A DNA stretch of 64,000 bases from assembly GCF_001702265.1 (NCBI RefSeq), contig NZ_MAUE01000015.1, positions 1 to 64,000 on the forward strand, in the 5' to 3' direction. Both the position numbers and the translations under genes were made by a program. Shown here in pieces: positions 18,784 through 27,693 of this stretch. The notes beneath the pieces are model-generated. The model made no database searches, was not told the DNA's origin, and saw nothing but the letters and a program-made list of their open reading frames with translations. Source of the stretch: Pseudomonas aylmerensis (GTDB taxonomy: Bacteria > Pseudomonadota > Gammaproteobacteria > Pseudomonadales > Pseudomonadaceae). Every line of letters begins with the position of its first letter. The stretch's first letter is position 1.

Positions 18784-20477
18784 GCGCCCTCTCCACGGGT
18801 GACGCGCAGTACTTCTTCCAGCGAGGTAATGCCCGCCAAGGCCTGGCGCAGGCCTTCTTCATGCAAGGTGCGCAGGCCGGCACGACGGGCGGCCTGCTCC
18901 AGGGTGTCGGCGTCGGCGTGGCGCATCAGCAGGCTGCGCAGCTCATCGTTCATCACCAACAGTTCGGTGATGGCGCTGCGGCCGTGATAACTGCCGCGGT
19001 AGAGCAGGATCGGGCGCTGTTCGGTCAGGCGGTCGAGGCCATGTTCCTCGACCAGTTCCGGCGGTGCTTCGAACGCCACGCGCGTGGCCGGGTCCAGCCG
19101 TCGCACCAGGCGCTGCGCCAGGATGCCGCTGACGGTCGAGGCGATCAGGTAACTTTCCACGCCCATGTCCAGCAGCCGCGTGATACTCGCGGCGGCGCTG
19201 TTGGTGTGCAGGGTGGACAGCACGAGGTGGCCGGTGAGGGAAGACTGGATAGCGATGCGGCAGGTTTCGAGGTCGCGGATCTCGCCGATCATGATCACGT
19301 CCGGATCCTGGCGCACGATGGAGCGCAGCGCACCGGCGAAGTCCAGGCCGATGGCCGGCTTGACCTGGATCTGGTTGATGCCTTCGAGCTGGTACTCCAC
19401 CGGGTCTTCCACGGTGATGATCTTGCGTTCGGTGGTGTTGAGCCGCGCCAACGCGGTGTACAGCGTGGTGGTCTTGCCCGAACCGGTGGGCCCGGTGACC
19501 AGCAGGATGCCGTGGGGCCGCTCCAGCAGATCGAGGAAGGCCGCCAGGCGCTGGCCGTCGAAGCCCAGGCTGGGGAAGTCGAACTGCACGGTTTGCCGGT
19601 CCAGCAGGCGCATCACCACCGACTCGCCGAAACTGGTCGGCACCGTGGAGACCCGCAAGTCCAGTTCCTTTCCCTGGATACGCAGCATGATCCGCCCGTC
19701 CTGGGGCAGGCGCCGCTCGGCGATGTCCAGGCGCGCCATGATTTTCACCCGCGAGATCACCGCCGCCGACGAACTGGCCGGCGGCGCCTCGGCGTCGTGC
19801 AGCACGCCGTCGATGCGGTAGCGCACCTTGAGCTGGTTTTCGAAGGGTTCGATGTGGATATCCGACGCGCGCTGTTCCACGGCGCGCTGCAGGATCAGGT
19901 TGACCAGCCGAATCACCGGCGCTTCGGAGGCCATGTCCTTGAGGTGCTCGATATCTTCCAGCGCGCCGCCCTGCTCATCGAGGTTCTCGATCAGCGTGCC
20001 CATGGCGGAACGCCCCTGGCCGTAATAGCGCTCGATCAGCGTGTCGACTTCAGTACGCGGGCCGATCGCCAGCCACACCGGCACCTGGCAGGCGTAGGCC
20101 AGGGCCTGGAACGGATAGGCCTGCGCCGGGTTGGCCGCGAGCACGCGCAGCCCGCCCTGGTTCCAGCCCATGGGCACCACCTGGTAGTGGCGCATGAAGC
20201 GCTCGGTGAGCGCCGGCAAAGGGTCGAGCAGCGGCGGCGCGGCATCCGCCAGCAACAGCGGCGCACCGAGCAGGCCGGCCCAGGCACGCGCCAGCTCGAT
20301 TTCCGAGACCAGCCCCAGGCGCGTGAGCAGCCCCAGCAGGTCGCCGGCATCGGTGGACAAGCGCCGGGCACGCTCCAGGTCGACGGTTTTCAGCCCGGCG
20401 TGCTGCATCAGCCACGCGCACACTTGGTCGGTGTGCGGTATCTGCAGATGGCAGGCATCGATAGGCATGGACGACAT
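18780..20477 (-). CDS. gspE: Type II secretion ATPase GspE
   Basis: This 565-residue secretion ATPase has an N-terminal regulatory domain, Walker A (GPTGSGKTTT), an Asp box (TVEDPVEYQLEGINQIQV), Walker B-like VIMIGEIRDLET and the His box (HLVLSTLHTNSAAASITRLLDMG). The usual four-cysteine zinc module between LVRRLDP and GRSAITELL is absent; only RGSYHGRSAI remains. It is first in the cluster. The upstream sequence has no clear Shine-Dalgarno, and an ATG three codons downstream is an alternative start. Confidence 0.92.
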   Translation of the reverse strand: MSSMPIDACHLQIPHTDQVCAWLMQHAGLKTVDLERARRLSTDAGDLLGLLTRLGLVSEIELARAWAGLLGAPLLLADAAPPLLDPLPALTERFMRHYQVVPMGWNQGGLRVLAANPAQAYPFQALAYACQVPVWLAIGPRTEVDTLIERYYGQGRSAMGTLIENLDEQGGALEDIEHLKDMASEAPVIRLVNLILQRAVEQRASDIHIEPFENQLKVRYRIDGVLHDAEAPPASSSAAVISRVKIMARLDIAERRLPQDGRIMLRIQGKELDLRVSTVPTSFGESVVMRLLDRQTVQFDFPSLGFDGQRLAAFLDLLERPHGILLVTGPTGSGKTTTLYTALARLNTTERKIITVEDPVEYQLEGINQIQVKPAIGLDFAGALRSIVRQDPDVIMIGEIRDLETCRIAIQSSLTGHLVLSTLHTNSAAASITRLLDMGVESYLIASTVSGILAQRLVRRLDPATRVAFEAPPELVEEHGLDRLTEQRPILLYRGSYHGRSAITELLVMNDELRSLLMRHADADTLEQAARRAGLRTLHEEGLRQALAGITSLEEVLRVTRGEGA

Positions 20478-20709
20478 AGTAGTGGGTGTCTGATTGCGAG
20501 AAAGTATGGCTATTTGGAACTACTGGGCATTAAAGGTAAAAGGCCATTAGTTCGCCACGCCGCAGTCGAAGTTAACCGGGGTTATCGACTGGAAGTTACA
20601 ACGCTAGTTCCGGAACCTCGGAAACAAACTGAAAAGAATAGCCAAGGACTGTCCCGGTTTTCCGGTACAACCCTTGATTTAAAGCCTTCGTTACCTGCCG
20701 TCAGGATTT

Positions 20710-20727
20710 GGCTAATTGCAATTAGCC
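20710..20727. promoter_or_regulatory. Perfect 18-bp palindrome between gspE and the LacI-family gene
   Basis: GGCTAATTGCAATTAGCC is identical on both strands. It lies 14 bases beyond the stop of the LacI-family gene and 233 bases upstream of gspE. It lacks a T-tract in either direction, so an operator is more likely than a terminator. The rest of 20478-20741 holds no gene; a smaller palindrome, GTTCCGGAAC, is also present. Confidence 0.5.
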
Positions 20728-20741
20728 ACTTACTTAGTTAT

Positions 20742-21782
20742 TCAGGCACTTTCGCGCTCGATCAAGCGACATTGCAAAAGATTCAAGCGCTGAACTTCCT
20801 CTTCAACCGGCAATACGCCCAAACTTTGCAGAACCCGCGTCGCTGCTAATACACCGATATCCAGGGCCGGCGGTTTGATCGTACTGAGGCTCGGCAACAA
20901 CATTTCGGCAAACGGATAATCGCCGAACCCCAGCACCGCGCAGTCCTGCGGGATCTTCACGCCGGCACGCTGCCCGGCCAACAGGCCGCCGGCGGCCAGG
21001 TTGTCATTGGCGAAGAAGATCGCGTCGGGCGGTGTCGCATGGCCCATCAGGGTTTCCATCGCCTGCTTGCCCGCTTCAAAGGGCGCGCGGTCAGCGTCGG
21101 GGGCGAATACCCAGGGGGTGACGCCCAACGCCGTCAGCGTCGCGGCGAACCCGTCTCGCCGTTCCAACGCGCTGAAGTCGCCCGGGGCGCTGTTCTGCAC
21201 GAAGGCGATGCGCCGATAGCCTTTGCCATGCAGGTAGCGCGCGGCCGTGACGCCCACGTCGTAGTGGGAAAAGCCGATCTGCAACGGCTCGCGCTCGGGC
21301 ACGTAGTCCCAGGTTTCCACCACCGGGATATCGACGTCGGCGATCATCTTTTCGGTGCCCGCGCTGTGGAAGCGACTGGTCAGCACCAGCGCCGCCGGCG
21401 ACCAGCCGAGGAAGGCGCGCACCGCGCTTTCTTCCTGTTCGGCGCTGAAGTAACTGGACGCCAGCAACAGCTGGTAGCCGTGGCGGCTGAGCGTGTCGCT
21501 GAAACCCTGGATGGTATTGGCGAAGATCGGCCCCGAGATGTTCGGGATCACCATCGCCACGATCCGCCCTCGCGCCGAGGCCAGCCCGCCGGCCACCAGG
21601 TTGGGCACATAGCCGAGTTCGGCGACTACCGTGGCGATGCGCTCGCGACGCTCGGGCGAGACCTGGTCCGGCTGGTTGAAATAGCGCGACACGGTAATCG
21701 CCGATACCCCGGCCTGGCGCGCGACGGTGTTCAAGGTGACGCGCCCGGCGCCACGGCGTTTGCGCGGTTTGTCTTCGCTCAC
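20742..21782 (-). CDS. LacI/GalR-family transcriptional repressor (GntR-like)
   Basis: This 346-residue repressor has the LacI helix-turn-helix (VTLNTVARQAGVSAITVSRYFN), a hinge and a periplasmic-binding-protein-like effector domain (VAMVIPNISGPIFANTIQGF). The N-terminus resembles gluconate-type GntR repressors. It starts at GTG with AGGA upstream. It is divergent from the receptor-monooxygenase operon, with a perfect LacI-type operator between. The effector could be a sugar-like compound or a product of the monooxygenase pathway; it cannot be told from sequence. Confidence 0.9.
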   Translation of the reverse strand: MSEDKPRKRRGAGRVTLNTVARQAGVSAITVSRYFNQPDQVSPERRERIATVVAELGYVPNLVAGGLASARGRIVAMVIPNISGPIFANTIQGFSDTLSRHGYQLLLASSYFSAEQEESAVRAFLGWSPAALVLTSRFHSAGTEKMIADVDIPVVETWDYVPEREPLQIGFSHYDVGVTAARYLHGKGYRRIAFVQNSAPGDFSALERRDGFAATLTALGVTPWVFAPDADRAPFEAGKQAMETLMGHATPPDAIFFANDNLAAGGLLAGQRAGVKIPQDCAVLGFGDYPFAEMLLPSLSTIKPPALDIGVLAATRVLQSLGVLPVEEEVQRLNLLQCRLIERESA

Positions 21783-21868
21783 GGGATGATCCTGTTAAAA
21801 ACCAAAAAGAATATAGGGCTAATTTTTTAGTATTTGACGCTCTAAACCAGACCTACCAATAATGCCGA

Positions 21869-21882
21869 TGTTAGCGCTAACA
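21869..21882. promoter_or_regulatory. LacI-type operator between the repressor and the receptor operon
   Basis: TGTTAGCGCTAACA is a perfect 14-bp palindrome with a central CpG, the pattern bound by LacI-family proteins. It is the only such palindrome in the 209-bp divergent gap and lies 87 bases upstream of the repressor start and 109 bases upstream of the receptor start, so it can control both. Confidence 0.75.
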
Positions 21883-21991
21883 AAGCGCGTTGTCTGCTAC
21901 TCGCTCGAGCGAATGCCCAAGACAGTTTCACAGGCGCTGACGGTCGCAAGAACCGCAGCGGTTCAGGGCATTTCTTTCGAGCGGACACAGC

Positions 21992-24175
21992 ATGCACAGA
22001 CGCACTCACTTGTTTTTACTCGCCGGTTTGACGGCCCTCCCCGTACCCGGCGCCTTTGCCGCCGACGAGGCGGAACCGACGCTCAAGTCCGTCACGGTCA
22101 CGGCCACTCGCCGCGAAGAGTCGCTGCAAAAGGTCCCGGTGGCGGTCTCCGTCCTGGACGGCGAGCAACTGGAGCGCGACAACCGCAACGGCGTGGCGAG
22201 CATCGCACAACAAGTGCCGTCACTGAACTTCCGCACCGGCGCATCGAACAAGGACACGTCGCTGTTCGTGCGCGGCGTCGGCACCATTTCCACCTCCCCT
22301 GGCGTCGAGCCGACCGTGGCCACGGTAGTCGACGGCGTGGTCTACGCGCGCCCCGGCCAGGCCACCCTCGACCTGCTCGACCTGGAGCGCATCGAAGTGC
22401 TGCGCGGCCCGCAAGGCACGCTGTTCGGCAAGAACGCCTCGGCCGGCGTGCTGAACATCACCAGCAAGGCGCCGACGGCCGAAACCCATGGCTATATCGA
22501 CCAGTCCTACTACAGCGGCAATGAAAGCCGCACCCGCTTCGGCATCGGCGGCAGCCTGGTGCCGGACGTGCTCAAGGGCTCGATCAGCACGTTGTTCGGC
22601 AGCTACGATGGCAACGTCGACAACCAACATAATGGCCAGGAGGTCAACGGCTACAACCACAAGGGCATTCGCGGCAAACTGGAATTCACCCCGAATGACG
22701 ACGTGAAACTGACCCTGATCGCCGACTACATGCAGTCCCACGACGATGCGCCGAATGGCGTGGTGAGCAAGTCCCTGACCCCGGCCTTCGCCAATGCGTT
22801 AAACCCGGTGCGCGCCTCCAGCGACAACCGTGATATCAACACCGACACCCGCAGCCATGTGGAAGACACCAACAAGGGTTTGTCTGCGCAACTGGACTGG
22901 AACCTGGGCGACTACACCCTGACCTCGATCACCGCCTGGCGCGGCTGGGACAACACCCAGTACCAGGATGGCGACCGCCTCGGCAGCGTCACCGCCGCGT
23001 TCCCCGGCACCGCCGACAAAGGCGAGCTGGCCTTCGATCAATACTCCCAGGAACTGCGCCTGGCCTCGCCCAAAGGTGAATTCCTGGAGTACGTCGGCGG
23101 CCTGTTCTACATGCACGGCAAAGACAAAGAGACCTACCAGCGCACGCTGACGACCACCACACGCACCGACCGCGGCATCGCCGACTACAGCACCACCAGC
23201 GACAGCTACGCGGTATTCGGCGAGACCACGCTGAATTTCACCTCGCGCTTTCGCGGCATCGCCGGCCTGCGCTATACCCACGACGACCTGAAATACGATC
23301 ACCGTCGCACCTCCACCTCGGCCACCCTGGTCAGCGGGATTCAACCGGCCACCTCGAGTTCCGGCTCGGTGGATGAAGATGGCTGGTCCGGCCGCCTCGG
23401 CGTGCAGTACGACATCACCGACAACATCACCAGCTACCTCACCTACTCGCGCGGCTACAAAGGCCCGGCGTACAACGTGTTCTTCAACATGCTGGCGCGT
23501 GACACCGACGCGCTCAAGCCGGAAACCTCCAACACCTGGGAAGCCGGGATCAAGGCCACCGCCTGGAACAACCGCCTGACCACCAACCTGGCGGTGTTCC
23601 ACAGCGATTACGACAACTACCAGGCCAACTTTTTCGACACGGTCGCCGGGCAGGTGGTCACGCGACTGATCAACGCCGGCAGCGTCAGCACCGAGGGCGT
23701 CGAACTGGATTACGCCTTGCAGGCTACCCAACAGCTGAAATTCTCGGGTGCCCTGGCCTACACCCGCGCACGCATCGATGAATTCGCCTGCCCGGCGGGC
23801 GCGGCGGCCACCTGTAATGTCAATGGCAAGCCGCTGCCGTACAGCCCGGACTGGAAAAGCTACGTGCGCGCCGACTACACAATCCCGCTGGATAACAGCC
23901 TGGACATCGAACTGGGCACCGATTACAGCTGGCAGAGCGAAGTGCAGTACGACATCAGCCAGAATGTCGACACCCAGCAAGGCGCCTACGGCATCTGGAA
24001 CGCCAGCGTGGCGCTGGCCGACTACAGCAACGGCTGGCGCGTGGCGTTCCTGGCCAAGAACCTTGCCGACAAGTCCTACTCACCGCTGCTGGCCACCGGC
24101 GGCAACTACATCTACCGCGCCGTGCCCCGTGACGATGAACGTTACTTCGGCGTGCAACTGCGCAAGGATTTCTAA
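21992..24175 (+). CDS. TonB-dependent outer-membrane receptor, second module
   Basis: This 727-residue receptor has a signal peptide (LFLLAGLTALPVPGAFA), a plug beginning LKSVTVTATRREESLQKVPV and the IEVLRGPQGTLFGKNASAG motif, and a barrel ending in DERYFGVQLRKDF. The plug resembles receptors for plant-derived or other small organic compounds more than siderophore receptors; this is impression, not proof. There is no STN domain. It starts an operon with a flavin monooxygenase and a sulfonate-type binding protein, under a LacI-family operator. Confidence 0.92.
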   Translation: MHRRTHLFLLAGLTALPVPGAFAADEAEPTLKSVTVTATRREESLQKVPVAVSVLDGEQLERDNRNGVASIAQQVPSLNFRTGASNKDTSLFVRGVGTISTSPGVEPTVATVVDGVVYARPGQATLDLLDLERIEVLRGPQGTLFGKNASAGVLNITSKAPTAETHGYIDQSYYSGNESRTRFGIGGSLVPDVLKGSISTLFGSYDGNVDNQHNGQEVNGYNHKGIRGKLEFTPNDDVKLTLIADYMQSHDDAPNGVVSKSLTPAFANALNPVRASSDNRDINTDTRSHVEDTNKGLSAQLDWNLGDYTLTSITAWRGWDNTQYQDGDRLGSVTAAFPGTADKGELAFDQYSQELRLASPKGEFLEYVGGLFYMHGKDKETYQRTLTTTTRTDRGIADYSTTSDSYAVFGETTLNFTSRFRGIAGLRYTHDDLKYDHRRTSTSATLVSGIQPATSSSGSVDEDGWSGRLGVQYDITDNITSYLTYSRGYKGPAYNVFFNMLARDTDALKPETSNTWEAGIKATAWNNRLTTNLAVFHSDYDNYQANFFDTVAGQVVTRLINAGSVSTEGVELDYALQATQQLKFSGALAYTRARIDEFACPAGAAATCNVNGKPLPYSPDWKSYVRADYTIPLDNSLDIELGTDYSWQSEVQYDISQNVDTQQGAYGIWNASVALADYSNGWRVAFLAKNLADKSYSPLLATGGNYIYRAVPRDDERYFGVQLRKDF

Positions 24176-24177
24176 GC

Positions 24178-25509
24178 ATGAGCCGTCAACTGAAACTCGG
24201 CGCCTTCCTGATGGCCACCGGGCACCATGTCGCCGCCTGGCGCCACCCGGACGTGCCGGCGAATGCCGGGCTGGATTTCGCCCAGTACAAACACCTGGCG
24301 CGCGTTGCCGAGGCGGCGAAGTTCGATGCGCTGTTCGTGGCAGACAGCATCGCTGCCGCCACCGGTGAGGTCGCCAGCCATATGGCGCGCTCGGACCATT
24401 TCGAACCGCTGACGTTGCTGTCGGCGTTGAGTGCAGTGACGGAGCATATCGGCCTGATCGCCACGGCGACCACCAGCTATAACGAGCCTTACCATGTGGC
24501 GCGTAAATTCGCCTCGCTGGATCACTTGTCCGGCGGGCGCGCCGGCTGGAACCTGGTGACCTCGGACAACGCCGCCGAAGCGCAGAACTTCGGGCGCGAG
24601 GAACACCTGGGCCATGCTGAGCGCTACAGCCGCGCGCGCGAGTTTCACCAAGTGGTCACCGGCCTGTGGGACAGCTGGGAAGACGATGCCTTTGTGCGCG
24701 ACAAAGCCAGTGGCACCTATTACGACCCGAGCAAGCGGCATGTGCTGGAGCATGTCGGCGAACACTTCCGGGTCAAGGGCCCGTTGAATGTGGCGCGCTC
24801 GCCCCAGGGCCAGCCGGTGATCGTGCAGGCCGGCTCTTCCGAGGCGGGCCGCGAGCTGGCCGCGCAGACCGCCGAGGTGGTGTTTACCGCACAGACGTCG
24901 CTGGCCAATGCCCAGGCGTTCTATGCCGACCTCAAGGCGCGGTTGAGCCGGTATGGACGTGAGGCGGACGCGCTGAAAATCATGCCCGGCGTGTTTGTGG
25001 TGGTCGGGCAGACCGAGGCCGAGGCGCAGGCCAAATTCGCCGCGTTCCAGGCGCTGGTTGAACCTGAAGTGGGCGTCGCGTTGCTGGGGCGCATGCTGGG
25101 CAATTTCGACCTGTCCGGCTACCCGCTGGACGGGCCGTTGCCGGCGCTGCCGTTGACCGACAGCGGGCAGCGCAGCCGCCAGCAGCTGTTGAGCGAACTG
25201 GCCGAACGCGAGCATCTGACACTGGCACAACTGGGCCGGCGAATTGCCGGCGGTCGTGGGCATTACAGCCTGATCGGCACACCCACGCAGATCGCCGACG
25301 AGCTGCAGCGCTGGTTCGAACAGGGTGCAGCGGATGGTTTCAATATCCTCGTGCCGCATCTGCCCGGGGGGCTGGAAGACTATGCCCGCGAGGTAGTGCC
25401 CGAGCTGCAACGGCGCGGCCTGTTTCGCACCGAATACAGCGGCTCGACCTTGCGCGAAAACCTCGGTTTGGCGCGCCCGCAAAATCGCTTCAAGGAGGTT
25501 CAGGCATGA
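24178..25509 (+). CDS. NtaA/SnaA/DszA-family flavin-dependent monooxygenase, second paralogue
   Basis: This 443-residue enzyme is related to the one at 1576-2931: both have EPLTLLSA, TSYNEPYHVARKFASLD or its equivalent, GGRAGWNLVTSDNAAEAQNF and GPLNVARSPQGQPVIVQAG. It should need reduced flavin from another gene. The ATG lies two bases after the receptor stop and the gene overlaps the next by four bases. The neighbouring SsuA-like protein hints at an organosulfur substrate. Confidence 0.9.
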   Translation: MSRQLKLGAFLMATGHHVAAWRHPDVPANAGLDFAQYKHLARVAEAAKFDALFVADSIAAATGEVASHMARSDHFEPLTLLSALSAVTEHIGLIATATTSYNEPYHVARKFASLDHLSGGRAGWNLVTSDNAAEAQNFGREEHLGHAERYSRAREFHQVVTGLWDSWEDDAFVRDKASGTYYDPSKRHVLEHVGEHFRVKGPLNVARSPQGQPVIVQAGSSEAGRELAAQTAEVVFTAQTSLANAQAFYADLKARLSRYGREADALKIMPGVFVVVGQTEAEAQAKFAAFQALVEPEVGVALLGRMLGNFDLSGYPLDGPLPALPLTDSGQRSRQQLLSELAEREHLTLAQLGRRIAGGRGHYSLIGTPTQIADELQRWFEQGAADGFNILVPHLPGGLEDYAREVVPELQRRGLFRTEYSGSTLRENLGLARPQNRFKEVQA

Positions 25510-26438
25510 GGATTGCCGCGTTATTGCTCAGCCTGCTGGCGGTTACGCACACCGCGTTGGCGGCCGCACCCGACACTTTGCGCATCGGCTACCAGAAAGG
25601 CTCGATCGCCCTGGTGCTGGCCAAGGAACATGGTTTGCTCGAACAGCGCTTTCCGCAGACGACCGTGAAGTGGATCGAATTCCCCGCCGGCCCGCAGATG
25701 CTCGAAGCGCTCAACGTCGGTGCGCTGGACGTGGGCTCGACCGGTGACATTCCGCCGCTGTTCGCCCAGGCCGCCGGTGCCGACCTGGTCTACATCGGCG
25801 CCGAGCCCCCCAAGCCCAGTGCCGAAACCATTCTGGTGCGCAACGACAGCCCGCTGCATTCAGTGGCGGACCTGAAGGGCAAGAAAGTCGCGTTCCAGAA
25901 GGGCTCCAGCTCTCACAACCTGATCCTGCGTGCCCTGAATAAAGCCGGCCTGAGCTACAAGGATATCCAGCCGGTGTACCTGCCCCCCGCTGACGCGCGC
26001 GCGGCGTTCGAACAAGGCAGCGTGGATGCCTGGGCGATCTGGGAACCCTACTCGTCGCTCGCCTTGAGCCAGAGCCCCAGCCATGTGCTGGCGAACGGCG
26101 AAGGCCTGGGCCTGTCGGGGCCGGTGTATACCGCGCGGCGCGAATATGCGAACGCCAACGGCGGCTTTATCCATGATCTATTGGAGGAACTCAGCAGCGC
26201 CGAAGCCCTCACCCGCAGCCAGCGCGAAGACAGCCTGCGCGTGCTGACACAGTTCATGGGCCTGCCCCGCGAAGTGATCGCACGCTACATGGATAACCGC
26301 CCGCCTTCGCCGATCTTGCCGATTGATGAGGGGATCATTAACGCGCAGCAGGCGACGGCAGATTTGTTCTTTCAGAACCACCTGCTGCCCAAGGCGATTG
26401 AAGTGAAGAAGGCAGCGTGGAGTGTTGACGCTCGCTGA
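25506..26438 (+). CDS. SsuA-like aliphatic sulfonate ABC substrate-binding protein
   Basis: The 310-residue protein has a Sec signal peptide (ALLLSLLAVTHTALA) and the SsuA/NMT1-like fold: LRIGYQKGSIALVLAKEHGL, IEFPAGPQMLEALNVGALDVGSTGD, KKVAFQKGSSSHNLI and VDAWAIWEPYSSLA. AAGGAGG precedes the ATG. No permease or ATPase gene of this type is in the window, so it must use a transporter encoded elsewhere, for example an ssuBC or related set. It ends the LacI-controlled operon. Confidence 0.9.
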   Translation: MRIAALLLSLLAVTHTALAAAPDTLRIGYQKGSIALVLAKEHGLLEQRFPQTTVKWIEFPAGPQMLEALNVGALDVGSTGDIPPLFAQAAGADLVYIGAEPPKPSAETILVRNDSPLHSVADLKGKKVAFQKGSSSHNLILRALNKAGLSYKDIQPVYLPPADARAAFEQGSVDAWAIWEPYSSLALSQSPSHVLANGEGLGLSGPVYTARREYANANGGFIHDLLEELSSAEALTRSQREDSLRVLTQFMGLPREVIARYMDNRPPSPILPIDEGIINAQQATADLFFQNHLLPKAIEVKKAAWSVDAR

Positions 26439-26448
26439 TAGCAGTACC

Positions 26449-26530
26449 GTGGAGATGCCCATGAAGGCGGTGGGTCAGCCACTGCATGAGGTGACTGATA
26501 CACAGCCTTCGCGAGCAAGCCCGCTCCCAC
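26449..26530. repeat. REPIN-like element 1 of the tandem array, left arm eroded
   Basis: The right REP (GCAAGCCCGCTCCCAC) is intact at 26515-26530. The left arm is degraded to GTGGAGATGCCC. The central part (GGTCAGCCACTGCATGAGGT) matches the other two copies. Confidence 0.75.
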
Positions 26531-26895
26531 AGTTTTGATCATCGTCCGGGTTCGGATTCGAGGTGTTTCGCCAACATTCGCGCCGACGATACGACCCGGT
26601 TCGAACTTGAAATACAACCCAAATGTGGGAGCTGGCTTGCCTGCGAAGGCGGTGGGTCAGCCACTGCATGAGATGGCTGACACACCGCCTTCGCGAGCAA
26701 GCCCGCTCCCACAGTTTTGATCCTCGTCCCGGCTTGGGATTCGGGATGTTTCGCCCACATTCGCGCCGACGATACGACCCGCTTCGAACTTGAAATACAA
26801 CCCAAATGTGGGAGCTGGCTTGCCTGCGATAGCGGTCGGTCAGCCACTGCATGAGGTGACTGACACACCGCCTTCGCGAGCAAGCCCGCTCCCAC
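26531..26895. repeat. Tandem array of REPIN plus spacer, period about 183 bp
   Basis: Two full units and part of a third are visible. REPINs at 26625-26712 and 26808-26895 are each 88 bp and separated by near-identical spacers of about 95 bp (26531-26624 and 26713-26807). The spacer contains TTCGCGCCGACGATACGACC. The array fills the gap between two convergent genes, the SsuA-like gene and the siderophore ATPase gene, where it could also end transcription. Confidence 0.85.
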
Positions 26896-26900
26896 ATTTT

Positions 26901-27689
26901 CTAACCGAGCCGGGTGCTCTTCTCGACCAGGCACATGGGCGTGCCCGCCACCGGCTCCTGCATGATCTGCACTTGCACTTCAAACACCTGGCGCATCAAT
27001 TCGGCACTGATCACTTGCTCCGGCGCGCCATCGGCCACCAGCTTGCCGCCGTGCATCACCGCCAGGTGATCGGCGTAGCGGCAGGCCTGGTTGATGTCGT
27101 GGAGCACGGTGATCACCGTCTTGCCTTCGGCGGCGAGTTCGCCCATCAGGTCGAGCAGTTCGACCTGGTGGCTGATGTCGAGGTAGGTGGTGGGTTCGTC
27201 GAGCAGCACCACGGGCGCGTTCTGCGCCAGCACCATGGCCAGCCAGGCACGTTGGCGCTGGCCGCCGGACAGGTCGGCCAGGGCACGGTCGGCCAGGTTA
27301 TCCAGTTCCAGGCGCTGCATGGCCTGGGTCACATGGGACTGGTCGTTGCCGCTCAGGCGCCCCCACAGTGAGTTGTGCGGGCTGCGACCGTAGGCGATCA
27401 ACTGGCGCACGCTGACGCCCTCAGGCACCGGCAACACCTGGGGCAGAAACGCGACCTGTCGCGCCAGTTGGCGGGCAGACAGGCTCGCATAGGCCTGGCC
27501 ATCCAAGGTCAACTCACCCTGGGTCGGCTTGAGAATGCGCGCAAATGCCTTGAGCAAGGTGGACTTGCCGCAGCCGTTGGGGCCGATCAACGCGGTGACC
27601 TTGCCCACCGGCGGCGCGAACGACAGGCCCTGCACGATGCGCGTCGCGCCGTAACCGATATCGAGCTGTCGTGCGTGGAGAATACTCAT
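26901..27689 (-). CDS. fecE: Siderophore/ferric-citrate-type ABC importer ATPase (FecE-like)
   Basis: This 262-residue ATPase has Walker A (GPNGCGKST), the signature LSGGQRQRAWLAMVLAQ, Walker B VVLLDEPTTYLDIS and the H-loop VLHDINQACRYADHL, all typical of FepC/FhuC/FecE ATPases. The ATG at 27689 leaves a short gap after the permease stop. The B-C-D-E gene order supports a FecE-like assignment, although the exact siderophore is unknown, so the symbol is a family name. Confidence 0.85.
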   Translation of the reverse strand: MSILHARQLDIGYGATRIVQGLSFAPPVGKVTALIGPNGCGKSTLLKAFARILKPTQGELTLDGQAYASLSARQLARQVAFLPQVLPVPEGVSVRQLIAYGRSPHNSLWGRLSGNDQSHVTQAMQRLELDNLADRALADLSGGQRQRAWLAMVLAQNAPVVLLDEPTTYLDISHQVELLDLMGELAAEGKTVITVLHDINQACRYADHLAVMHGGKLVADGAPEQVISAELMRQVFEVQVQIMQEPVAGTPMCLVEKSTRLG

Positions 27690-27693
27690 GTGA

